Shown here piece after piece: positions 1-6,341 of a DNA stretch of 9,956 bases. Under the pieces are notes generated by a model. The model did no database searches and was not told where the DNA came from. It worked only from the letters and a program-made list of their open reading frames with translations. This stretch comes from an uncultured Collinsella sp. (lineage in GTDB: Bacteria > Actinomycetota > Coriobacteriia > Coriobacteriales > Coriobacteriaceae). A program made the position numbers and the translations under genes. Within the stretch, counting starts at the first letter, position 1. Each line of letters starts with the position of its first letter. The stretch spans positions 1-9,956 of the forward strand of contig UQUG01000069.1 of the NCBI GenBank assembly GCA_900544205.1. Reading direction: 5' to 3'.

Positions 1-96
1 GACTTGCAGCGACGGACCTCAGGACACTCTTACACCACGTCTGCGCGCGCGACCCATTTCGACTTGCTATCTGGCCTTATTAGTCCAAAATTGCTG

Positions 97-113
97 CTAC
101 CAAATCGGTAACA
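97..113 (-). repeat. 17-bp motif, copy A
   Basis: On the minus strand this reads TGTTACCGATTTGGTAG. It matches the sequence just after argC (4047-4063) at 16 of 17 positions. Both copies lie in intergenic DNA and face the same way relative to the arginine genes. The role is unknown; it could be a protein-binding site or a remnant of a dispersed intergenic repeat. Confidence 0.4.
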
Positions 114-140
114 GTACTCATATTTGATGTTTTTTGACCA

Positions 141-171
141 GCAGGTCTCCCTGCCTTAGCAAATCTAAGGC
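141..171. other. Two overlapping stem-loops after argD
   Basis: One stem pairs 141-145 with 150-154 (GCAGG/CCTGC, 4-nt loop). A second pairs 153-159 with 165-171 (GCCTTAG/CTAAGGC, 5-nt loop). They share bases 153-154, so both cannot form fully at once. On the minus strand the tract after them is A-rich (six A), not U-rich. This is therefore not a standard intrinsic terminator for the arg operon, although it could mark a 3' end made by another route. Confidence 0.35.
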
Positions 172-256
172 AAAACGGGCTCCAGACCGCTGAATCATGC
201 CGCATAGGACACGCCCACAGTCCGGAACCCGGTCCAAATTGAGTTATTGCGCCGCG

Positions 257-1540
257 TTAGCCCAAGACATCCGACAGGATCTCGATCAGGCTGTCCACGT
301 CGGCTTCCTCGCAGACGAGTGGCGGCAGGAAACGCAGCGTATGGGCACCCGTAGCGTTGATTACGGCACCGGCCCCCAATGCACGGGCCACAACGTCGTG
401 TGCATCACCCGCAGTATCGTCAAGATCGCAGCCGAGCATCAGGCCACGGCCACGCACCTCTACCACATGCGGAAGCTTAGCCAGCGCCTGCTCCATATAG
501 GCGCCCACCTTGGCGGCATGCTCGGCATAATCGCCACGCACAAGCGCGGAGAGCGTCGCGGCACACGCCGCGATGGGCAAGCAGCTACCGCCAAAGGTCG
601 AGCCATGGTCGCCCGGCTTAAACACGTCGGCAATCTCCTTCTTTGCCACGACGGCACCCATGGGCACGCCGTCGGCAATGCCCTTGGCAAGACTCATGAT
701 GTCGGGACCCACGCCATAGGTCTGGAACGCAAACGGCTTGCCGGAGCGGAAGATTCCGCACTGGACCTCGTCGGCGATCAGCACGGCGCCCACCTCGTGC
801 GCCAGGTCGCGCGCCGCCGCCATAAACTCCTCGGTCATGGGGTGCACGCCGCTCTCGCCCTGGATCGGCTCGAGCATGACGGCGCAAATCTCGCTTCCCA
901 ACTGCTTAAAGATCGCACGCAACTCGTCGACGTCGTTGGGCGTGCAGGCCACAAAGCCGCCCGGCAGAGGACGAAAGCTGTCCTGCAGCCAATCCTGCAT
1001 GGTAGCGGCAATGGTCTCGAGCGTACGGCCGTGGAAGCCGCCGCGCATGCACACGATGGTGTTGCCGCCGTTACCGGCACGCTTGGCATACAAGCGTGCA
1101 AGCTTCATCGAGCCCTCGTTAGCCTCGGCGCCGGAGTTGGCAAAGAACGTCTCCCACACCCGCTCGTCCGCAGCCGGGGCACCGAGCGCGGCGGCCGTGG
1201 TCTCGTCACCAGCGGCGATGGCATCGGCAAGCACGCGCGCACCATCCACGTCATCGTTAGCAAGCTTGGACAGCAGTGCCGCGACCTGACCGCGCTGCTC
1301 GATGTAGAAGTAATTGGAGACATGCATGAGCTTTTTGGTCTGTACCTCGAGCGCCGAGAGCACAGCAGGGTTGCCATGACCTAGGCTGCACACGCCAATA
1401 CCAGCAAGAAAGTCGAGGTACTCACGACCATCGTCGCCGGTGAGCTTCATACCGTGACCTTCGACAAACTCGACCGGGGAGCGGCCAAAGGTATGCATGA
1501 CGTAATGGGATTCAAGCGATTGCTGAGCTGCAAGTGACAT
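257..1540 (-). CDS. argD: Acetylornithine aminotransferase (ArgD)
   Basis: A PLP-dependent class III aminotransferase, cytosolic. It converts N-acetylglutamate semialdehyde plus glutamate to N-acetylornithine and 2-oxoglutarate, and homologues may also act on succinyl-diaminopimelate. The protein is 427 aa. Visible family motifs are NSGAEANE (135-142, phosphate binding), GGFHGRT (167-173), ADEVQCG (256-262, Asp257 to the PLP ring nitrogen) and SLAKG with the PLP lysine Lys286. STFGG (314-318) and the C-terminal RGRGLMLG (363-370) also fit. It is somewhat longer than the usual roughly 400 aa because of an Ala/Asp-rich stretch around residues 98-128 between two core segments. ATG start at 1540 with a modest AAAGG site 6 nt upstream; TAA stop. 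It lies 68 nt after argB and is the last gene of the cluster in this window. The assignment is firm; broader substrate use is inference. Confidence 0.95.
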   Translation of the reverse strand: MSLAAQQSLESHYVMHTFGRSPVEFVEGHGMKLTGDDGREYLDFLAGIGVCSLGHGNPAVLSALEVQTKKLMHVSNYFYIEQRGQVAALLSKLANDDVDGARVLADAIAAGDETTAAALGAPAADERVWETFFANSGAEANEGSMKLARLYAKRAGNGGNTIVCMRGGFHGRTLETIAATMQDWLQDSFRPLPGGFVACTPNDVDELRAIFKQLGSEICAVMLEPIQGESGVHPMTEEFMAAARDLAHEVGAVLIADEVQCGIFRSGKPFAFQTYGVGPDIMSLAKGIADGVPMGAVVAKKEIADVFKPGDHGSTFGGSCLPIAACAATLSALVRGDYAEHAAKVGAYMEQALAKLPHVVEVRGRGLMLGCDLDDTAGDAHDVVARALGAGAVINATGAHTLRFLPPLVCEEADVDSLIEILSDVLG

Positions 1541-1608
1541 GGGATGCCTTTCGTTGGGCGCCAGACGGCGCGAGCTATGGGTGAAGAAATGCGACGGTTG
1601 CGGACTGG

Positions 1609-2589
1609 CTAAACGGTCTGGAGCTTCTCGACCTCGTCGAGGTTCTCGGCCAGGCGCGCCGCAAAAGTCGAAAGCGGGTGCGGGTGCGTATCGAACTCGT
1701 AAGCCGTCTCGGTGGAATGGATCACGGTACCGACGCCGGCATCGGTCAGCAGCTCCAGCAGCAGCGAGTGCGGCGTGGTGCCGTTGATGATGTGGGCGCG
1801 GAACACGCCAGCGGTGAGCGCATCGACGGCGGCACGAAGCTTGGGGATCATGCCCTTGTCGACCTCGCCGCCGTAGAGCATCTCGTTGACCTCGTCGAGC
1901 GTCAGGTTAGAGATGAGCGAATCCTTATCGCTAAAGTCCTTGTACAGGCCATCGACGTCGGTCAAGAAAATCGCCTTATGCGCATGGAGTGCCGCGGCGA
2001 CGGCGCCGGCAGCGGTATCGGCGTTGATGTTGAAGAAGCCGCCGTCCTCCCCTGCCGCAACCGTTGCGATAACGGGAATGTACTCGCTGTCGAGCAAGCG
2101 CTCGATGTAGTCGGTGTTGACGTGCGTGACTTTACCCACGCGACCGAGCTCGGGGTCGAGCGGCTCGGCGATAAGCGTCCCGGCATCGCTGCCGGACACG
2201 CCCACGGCCAGGTTGCCGTGGTGGTTGAGCGCCGCGACCAGCTCCTGGTTGACCTTGCCGCCCAGCACCTCTCGCACGATATCCATAGTCGCCGGCGTGG
2301 TCACGCGCTGGCCGTTCTTAAACTCGACGGGGATGTCATAGTAGCTGAGCGCCTCGTTGATAGCCTTGCCGCCGCCGTGCACGATGACGGGACGCATACC
2401 GATGATCTTGAGCAAAACGATGTCGCTCATCACGTCGCGGCGCAGCTGCTCATCAACCATGGCGGCTCCGCCATATTTGATAACAACCGTCTTGCCGGTC
2501 AGGTTCTTAATCCACGGCAGCGCTTCGAACAGCAGCTGCGCGGTTGCTTCGTTGGATTCGCTCGAACGACAATCGCGTGCGAATTTCAT
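1609..2589 (-). CDS. argB: Acetylglutamate kinase (ArgB)
   Basis: An amino-acid-kinase-family enzyme that phosphorylates N-acetylglutamate with ATP, the committed and usually regulated step in the acetyl-recycling pathway. From the chosen start it is 326 aa. Motifs are KYGG (38-41), HGGG (71-74), RVTTPATMDIV (95-105), GSDAG (133-137), NINADTAA (188-195), LTDVDG (209-214) and GMIPKL (246-251). The segment before KYGG (about residues 11-30, ending EALPWIKNLTGK) resembles the N-terminal helix found in arginine-inhibited hexameric kinases, so feedback inhibition by arginine is inferred. A tail of about 34 residues follows the usual GVGT end. The ATG at 2589 is preferred over one at 2649 because GAGG lies just upstream and the family similarity begins only after it; the longer N-terminus looks non-homologous. 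It lies 81 nt after argJ; TAG stop. Confidence 0.94.
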   Translation of the reverse strand: MKFARDCRSSESNEATAQLLFEALPWIKNLTGKTVVIKYGGAAMVDEQLRRDVMSDIVLLKIIGMRPVIVHGGGKAINEALSYYDIPVEFKNGQRVTTPATMDIVREVLGGKVNQELVAALNHHGNLAVGVSGSDAGTLIAEPLDPELGRVGKVTHVNTDYIERLLDSEYIPVIATVAAGEDGGFFNINADTAAGAVAAALHAHKAIFLTDVDGLYKDFSDKDSLISNLTLDEVNEMLYGGEVDKGMIPKLRAAVDALTAGVFRAHIINGTTPHSLLLELLTDAGVGTVIHSTETAYEFDTHPHPLSTFAARLAENLDEVEKLQTV

Positions 2590-2670
2590 AATCTGCCTCG
2601 TCTTTCGTATCGTTATCGCGCCGTGCTCCACTGTCCGCAATCGCGGCAAGATGCGCAGCGCGCCTGGAAT

Positions 2671-3939
2671 CTAGGAACGGTAGTCGCCGTTGATGGAGAT
2701 GTACTCGTGCGTGAGGTCGCAGGTCCACACGGTCGTTGCCGCGTCGCCTGCGCCCAGGTCGGCCGAGATCACGATCTCGGGCGCCTCAAAACGTCGCAGA
2801 GCCTCGTCCTCGTCAAAGGGAACAGTCAGACCGTCGCGACAGACAGGCATGCCCATCATGTCGATGGAAACGTCTTCCTGATTAAACTTCACGCCGCACT
2901 TGCCGAGCGCCATGGCAACGCGGCCCCAGTTGCAGTCGTGGCCGGCGATGCAGGTCTTGACGAGCGGCGAGTTGGCGACGGCACGGGCGGCGATATCGGC
3001 TTCCTCGTCGTTGGCGGCGCCGGTAATGTTAACCGTCACGAGCTTTGACGCACCCTCGCCATCGGCCGCGATGTTGCGCGCCAGGCTCTCGCACACCTCG
3101 TGCACGGCAAAGGCCAACTCGTCAAAGGCGTCAGTGCCCTCGACGATAGGCTCGGCATCTGCGGCAGCGACGCCGGAAGCAAGCATGATGCAGGTGTCGT
3201 TGGTCGAGGTGTCGGAATCGACCGTTACCTTGTTAAAGGTCTGCTTGACGGTCGAGAGCAGCAGGGCATGAAGTGCCGCAGGCTCGACGGGGGCATCGGT
3301 GGTGATAACTGCAATCATGGTGGCCATGTTGGGCATGATCATGCCCGAGCCCTTGCACATTCCGCCTACCGTATAGACATTGCTCGCATGACCCGCAGCC
3401 TCACTGACGTAGGACACGGCGTACTCCTTGGAGTGCGTGTCGGTCGTCATGATGGCGCGAGCGGCATCGGCGCCACCGTGGGCGGAGAGCGCCTCGTAGG
3501 CAGCAGGAATGGCGGTCTCAAACGTGTCGATCGGCAGAATCTGGCCAATCACACCCGTGGAGGCAACCAGAATCTGCTGGGGCTCGCAGCCGATGACCTG
3601 CGATGCGATGCTGCACGTCTCGCGCGCGCATGCAAGGCCGGTCTCACCCGTGGCGGCGTTGGCATTGCCAGAGTTGACCGAAACGCCGGCGATGATTCCG
3701 TAACCCTTGTCGGCACCGCCCAGGTTGGCACGGCTCACCTGCACGGGCGCCGCGCAAAAGCGATTGGTGGTAAACACGCCGGCACCGGGACAGGGTTTAT
3801 CGGGCACGACGAGCGCGTAATCCAGACGCTCGGGGTTCTTGCGGAACCCAGCATGGATGCCCGCAGCCTTAAAACCAGCCGCAGCCGTAACGCCGCCCTC
3901 GACGGCGCGAATCTTGATATCAAACAGCTCGGTATTCAT
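2671..3939 (-). CDS. argJ: Glutamate N-acetyltransferase / ornithine acetyltransferase (ArgJ)
   Basis: Moves the acetyl group from N-acetylornithine to glutamate, giving ornithine and N-acetylglutamate and closing the acetyl cycle. Some members can also make N-acetylglutamate from acetyl-CoA. The 422-aa length is typical. The self-cleavage site is visible as Ala206-Thr207 in NMATMIAV; Thr207 becomes the nucleophile of the beta subunit. Other family features are NSGNANAATG (89-98), STGVIG (127-132), GMCKGSGMI (193-201), DSDTSTND (241-248), DGEGASK (293-299) and the C-terminus HEYISINGDYRS. Whether it is mono- or bifunctional cannot be read from motifs, but no argA is visible nearby, which leaves a bifunctional role open. 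ATG at 3939 with AAGGAG upstream at a rather long spacing of 11 nt. It follows argC after 134 nt. Confidence 0.96.
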   Translation of the reverse strand: MNTELFDIKIRAVEGGVTAAAGFKAAGIHAGFRKNPERLDYALVVPDKPCPGAGVFTTNRFCAAPVQVSRANLGGADKGYGIIAGVSVNSGNANAATGETGLACARETCSIASQVIGCEPQQILVASTGVIGQILPIDTFETAIPAAYEALSAHGGADAARAIMTTDTHSKEYAVSYVSEAAGHASNVYTVGGMCKGSGMIMPNMATMIAVITTDAPVEPAALHALLLSTVKQTFNKVTVDSDTSTNDTCIMLASGVAAADAEPIVEGTDAFDELAFAVHEVCESLARNIAADGEGASKLVTVNITGAANDEEADIAARAVANSPLVKTCIAGHDCNWGRVAMALGKCGVKFNQEDVSIDMMGMPVCRDGLTVPFDEDEALRRFEAPEIVISADLGAGDAATTVWTCDLTHEYISINGDYRS

Positions 3940-4073
3940 CGTCTTTATGACTCCTTATGTCAAACAAAAAACGGACATCGGTTGGTGCGCCATGCCAGTC
4001 GTAATCATGAGACCAGCTTAAGAGTGGCACCCCACTCGATGCCCGACTACCAAATCGTTAACAATCGAATGTG
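3940..4073 (-). other. argC-argJ intergenic spacer with small hairpin
   Basis: This 134-nt gap is the longest inside the arginine cluster. It holds the second copy of the 17-bp motif (4047-4063) and a 6-bp stem with a 4-nt loop (4022-4037, GAGTGG/CCACTC), which is not followed by a U-tract. Nearer argJ there is a T6 run on the minus strand (3971-3966), preceded only by a weak 5-bp stem containing a G-U pair. I see no clear internal promoter; the spacer may hold an RNA processing or attenuation signal. Confidence 0.35.
4047..4063 (-). repeat. 17-bp motif, copy B
   Basis: On the minus strand this reads TGTTAACGATTTGGTAG, about 10 nt after the argC stop codon. It differs from the copy at 97-113 at one base. 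This copy contains GTTAAC, a palindromic hexamer, but the rest is not symmetric. Confidence 0.4.
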
Positions 4074-5144
4074 CTACACCGGGCACGCCACTGTGGGCAA
4101 GCCTCGTCGCTCGTCAAAGCCAAAGACGATATTGGCACACTGGACCGCTTGGCCCGCAGCGCCCTTGCACAGATTGTCGATGGCGCCCGTCGCCACCAGC
4201 ACGCCCGCGCGCTTGTTGAGCGCGAGGCCAATCTGGGCGGCGTTGGTTCCGACGACCGAAGCCGTCTTGGGCTGCTGGCCGGCGTCGAGCACACGCACAA
4301 AGGTGCGTCCAGCGTAGAACTGCTTGTAATAGTCGACAACGTCCTCAAGGATCAAGGTATCGATAGCCTGCGGCGCAAGCGGCATCGTTACCGTAGAGAG
4401 TAGACCGCGCTTGAGGGGTGCCAGGTGCGGGGTAAAGACGACGCGATCTGTTAGACCAAGGATTTGCTCGATTTCGGGCGTGTGACGATGCTTGCCCACG
4501 CCGTAGGCCTCCAAATTCTCGTCGGCGCTGCAAAAATGCGTACGAGCGTTGCAGGACTTGCCGGCACCCGTCACACCGCTGATGGCATCGACAATCACGG
4601 GACCGTTCTCGGCCACCCAGCCCGCACGCACGGCAGGAGCGGCAGCAAGGCTCGTTGCGGTGGGATAGCAGCCGGCGCAGGCGACCAACACGGGCCTGCC
4701 AGCAGCATGGCTGGAAGCAGCGGTCTCCAAGTCCTGGCAGAACAGCTCGGGCAGGCCGAAGGCACGTGTCTTGAGTAGCTCGGGGCTCGTGTGCTCGGCG
4801 GCATACCATGCCTCAAACACGGCCGGATCGCTCAGGCGGTAATCGGCCGAAAGATCAAAGCAGGAAACGTCTGCGGCAAGCAGGGCGGGCACCTGCGCCA
4901 TGGCGGCGGTGTGCGGCACGGCCAAAAATACCGCGTCGCAGTTCTTGAGCTCGGGGGCATCATGCGTCGTGAAGACAAGATCGCTTACGCCGGTGAAGCT
5001 CGGGTACACCGCAGACAACGGCTGGCCGGCATCGGCGTTGGACGTAATGGCGACAAGTTCAAACTCGGGATGACCGAGCACGAGGCGAATGAGCTCGGCT
5101 CCGGCATATCCAGCCGCGCCGACGATTCCAACCTTCAAAGACAT
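4074..5144 (-). CDS. argC: N-acetyl-gamma-glutamyl-phosphate reductase (ArgC)
   Basis: NADPH-dependent reduction of N-acetylglutamyl phosphate to the semialdehyde, the step after ArgB. The 356-aa protein is close to the typical length. The N-terminal dinucleotide-binding loop GAAGYAG spans 9-15. The catalytic cysteine is Cys159 in AGCYPT (157-162), and the catalytic histidine lies in HRHTPE (219-224). Supporting segments are FDLSADYRL (96-104), ISGVTGAGK (188-196) and the C-terminal DNLCKGAAGQA (323-333). ATG at 5144 is supported by AAGGAG 6 nt upstream; TAG stop. It is the first gene of the arg cluster, directly behind two ArgR-type boxes and a putative promoter, so it probably heads an argCJBD operon repressed when arginine is plentiful. 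The assignment is firm. Confidence 0.96.
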   Translation of the reverse strand: MSLKVGIVGAAGYAGAELIRLVLGHPEFELVAITSNADAGQPLSAVYPSFTGVSDLVFTTHDAPELKNCDAVFLAVPHTAAMAQVPALLAADVSCFDLSADYRLSDPAVFEAWYAAEHTSPELLKTRAFGLPELFCQDLETAASSHAAGRPVLVACAGCYPTATSLAAAPAVRAGWVAENGPVIVDAISGVTGAGKSCNARTHFCSADENLEAYGVGKHRHTPEIEQILGLTDRVVFTPHLAPLKRGLLSTVTMPLAPQAIDTLILEDVVDYYKQFYAGRTFVRVLDAGQQPKTASVVGTNAAQIGLALNKRAGVLVATGAIDNLCKGAAGQAVQCANIVFGFDERRGLPTVACPV

Positions 5145-5213
5145 ATCAGACTCCTTGTCTGCGATTTATGCACCGATGCGCATTTCGCAGCGGTCGTTAT
5201 GAAGTGGGTTGAA

Positions 5214-5222
5214 ACTTTAGCA
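5214..5222 (-). promoter_or_regulatory. Putative extended -10 promoter of argC
   Basis: On the minus strand TGC-TAAAGT fits an extended -10 element (TGn plus TAnnnT), about 70 nt before the argC start. No good -35 lies at 16-18 bp; the nearest TTTACG is 21 bp away. The proposed -10/-35 interval is covered by the inner ArgR-type box, as expected for repression. The position is inferred from sequence only. Confidence 0.4.
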
Positions 5223-5228
5223 CCAAAA

Positions 5229-5267
5229 GATGCATGAATACGTAAATGGCTTGCATATTCATGCATT
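5229..5267. promoter_or_regulatory. Tandem ArgR boxes upstream of argC
   Basis: Two ARG-box-like sites cover about 5229-5246 and 5250-5267. The first contains TGCATGAATACGTA and the second TGCATATTCATGCA, which is symmetric with TGCAT and ATGCA half-sites. Their centres are 21 bp apart, leaving 3 bp between 18-bp boxes, the classical arrangement for an ArgR hexamer. The outer arms TGCATGAATA (5231-5240) and TATTCATGCA (5256-5265) are perfect inverted copies. The location upstream of argC supports arginine-dependent repression. No argR gene is in the window. Confidence 0.72.
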
Positions 5268-5310
5268 GAAACATTCCCGACACATTCGCTTGAAGGAATT
5301 GACAAATGGA

Positions 5311-5365
5311 GCGGGCCCCATATTACCCAGTGCACCTTACGGTGACGTTGCAATGTGGGGCCCGC
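5311..5365. terminator. Long GC hairpin, possible transcript end of the ecf operon
   Basis: A perfect 10-bp stem pairs GCGGGCCCCA (5311-5320) with TGGGGCCCGC (5356-5365). On the minus strand its 35-nt loop holds an inner hairpin CACC-GTAA-GGTG (5346-5335) with a GNRA-type tetraloop. It lies about 45 nt after the last split-barrel gene and before the argC control region, where a terminator is expected. Neither flank has a U-run, so classical intrinsic termination is doubtful; a 3'-end stabilising structure or a separate structured RNA is possible. Confidence 0.4.
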
Positions 5366-5409
5366 TATATGCGAGAATTTGAATTGTCGAAGCTTGCTGA
5401 GAGACTCGT

Positions 5410-5820
5410 TTAGAGCTCGACCGGCACCCATTCGTCGTGATTGCAGATAAAGGCCTCGGGTTCCTCCACGCTAAAGAAGACGAGCGTGGGGTCGTTAGGC
5501 CCCTCATAGTGCTCGCTCAAGCGCTCAAGATGTTTCCATCCAGCCTCGCGCATATCGGGAGCGGCCTGGTCATCCAGACCCGCATGCCCGCGCAAGATGA
5601 GCCAGCCATGGCCCGGCCACCAACTCGTGGCCTCAAAGCGCTGATTTTGCAGCAGCTCTTGCCACACGTCTTTGGTGCGCGCCGTCACAAACCACAGCTT
5701 ACCGTCCTGAATCTGTGCAAACGAGAACGGACGTACATGTGGCTGCCCGTCCACGCTCGTCGCCAAGTACCACGCCGGCACCGACGTCAGATACTCCAAA
5801 ACCGTATTCAATCCGTCCAC
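5410..5820 (-). CDS. Pyridoxamine 5'-phosphate oxidase-like FMN split-barrel protein (paralogue 1)
   Basis: A 136-aa protein of the small flavin-binding split-barrel superfamily. Visible landmarks are PAWYLAT (15-21), the flavin-phosphate region VRPFSFA (29-35), DGKLWFVT (39-46), KDVW (50-53) and GWLILRGHA (72-80). Members usually bind FMN (some bind F420 or heme) and act in the cytosol as oxidoreductases; the substrate is unknown, and the name does not imply vitamin B6 synthesis. It uses a GTG start at 5820, supported by GGAGGAAAC directly upstream. It follows its paralogue after 44 nt and is the last gene of the riboflavin-uptake operon. The placement suggests its flavin cofactor, or flavin-related redox work, ties it to that operon. 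Family assignment is good, function unknown. Confidence 0.85.
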   Translation of the reverse strand: MDGLNTVLEYLTSVPAWYLATSVDGQPHVRPFSFAQIQDGKLWFVTARTKDVWQELLQNQRFEATSWWPGHGWLILRGHAGLDDQAAPDMREAGWKHLERLSEHYEGPNDPTLVFFSVEEPEAFICNHDEWVPVEL

Positions 5821-5864
5821 GTTTCCTCCTGTACTAGCCAGTTTGAGAGCCTGGTTTGTGTGAG

Positions 5865-6311
5865 CTAGAGCTCCAGGCGCTCCTCGCTGCCGTCGATATC
5901 ACAGAAGCGGGCGACGATATTGCGGACCGAGAAAAACGCAAGGCGGCCGTCGTTGGCACTATCGTGTTGCTCGCCAATGCCCACCATGTGCTTAAAACCC
6001 GCTTGACGCACCTTGTCGCTCGCAGCTGCGTCGTCCTCAAGTGCGGCTTCGCCGGTCAACACGATCCAACATTCCCCCGGCTTCCAGCCCGATACTTCAA
6101 ACTTGGGATTCGCACTCAGCTCCGCCCACACATCCTTATCGCGCGACGTGCAAAACCACAACTTACCGTCATCGACCATGGCAAACGAAAACGGTCTCAC
6201 GCGGGGCTGATGTCCGTCGGCCACATCGGTCGTGGCCAGATACCACGCCGGAATGCGCCTGAGATACGAACAGGCGCGCTCAAGCTGAGCCGTGCGGTCG
6301 TTGTCGGTCAT
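5865..6311 (-). CDS. Pyridoxamine 5'-phosphate oxidase-like FMN split-barrel protein (paralogue 2)
   Basis: A 148-aa cytosolic split-barrel protein clearly paralogous to the next gene. It shares PAWYLAT (21-27), VRPFSFA (38-44), DGKLWF (48-53) and KDVW (59-62), and keeps FFSV near the C-terminus (126-129). It has a longer N-terminus and a different tail. The pair probably arose by tandem duplication and then diverged. FMN is the likely cofactor by family; the reaction is not known. ATG at 6311 is preceded by AAAGGGG. The gene starts 30 nt after ecfT, close enough to be co-transcribed with the flavin importer and so to fall under the FMN riboswitch at the transcript's 5' end. Cys54 and Cys81 are absent at the matching places in paralogue 1. 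Confidence 0.85.
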   Translation of the reverse strand: MTDNDRTAQLERACSYLRRIPAWYLATTDVADGHQPRVRPFSFAMVDDGKLWFCTSRDKDVWAELSANPKFEVSGWKPGECWIVLTGEAALEDDAAASDKVRQAGFKHMVGIGEQHDSANDGRLAFFSVRNIVARFCDIDGSEERLEL

Positions 6312-6341
6312 AGGGACCCCTTTCTTGCGCTCGAATCGCGC

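Larger units (their letters stand above)
1..256. other. Intergenic region downstream of argD
   Basis: No convincing gene is visible. The minus strand has stops in all frames. The plus strand has one frame open from position 1 to a TAA at 109-111, but it has no start in the window and no recognisable product. The region is more AT-rich than the neighbouring genes around 80-175. It contains two partly overlapping hairpins (141-171) and one copy of a 17-bp motif (97-113). A 13-codon minus-strand micro-ORF (121 to 80) ends in two in-frame TAA stops but lacks an SD. No argF follows argD here. Confidence 0.6.

Noticed and set aside
1..111. Plus-strand frame open from the window start to a TAA at 109-111
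   Set aside because: It is only 36 codons with no start in view and no recognisable sequence, and it coincides with the non-coding AT-richer region. The end of a gene to the left cannot be excluded, but nothing supports it.
80..121. 13-codon minus-strand micro-ORF ending in two in-frame TAA codons
   Set aside because: No SD precedes it (the upstream sequence is an A-run) and it overlaps the 17-bp motif. It is too short to support as a gene.
197..1384. 395-codon plus-strand ORF opposite argD
   Set aside because: It is antisense to a complete, motif-rich argD. Its translation is rich in His, Arg and Gly with no recognisable domain, as expected of a GC-driven shadow frame.
2590..2649. Upstream ATG giving ArgB 20 extra residues
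   Set aside because: The extra residues look unlike the family, and the ATG at 2589 has a GAGG site at suitable distance.
1678..3048. 456-codon plus-strand ORF opposite argB and argJ
   Set aside because: It spans the opposite strand of two well-supported genes, has no SD or domain, and shows shadow-frame composition. The same applies to 3100-4317 and 5856-6830.
3962..3996. Possible intrinsic terminator before argJ (T6 run on the minus strand)
   Set aside because: Only a 5-bp stem with a G-U pair and a 13-nt loop precedes the T-run, so it should be very weak. argJ, argB and argD continue on the same strand.
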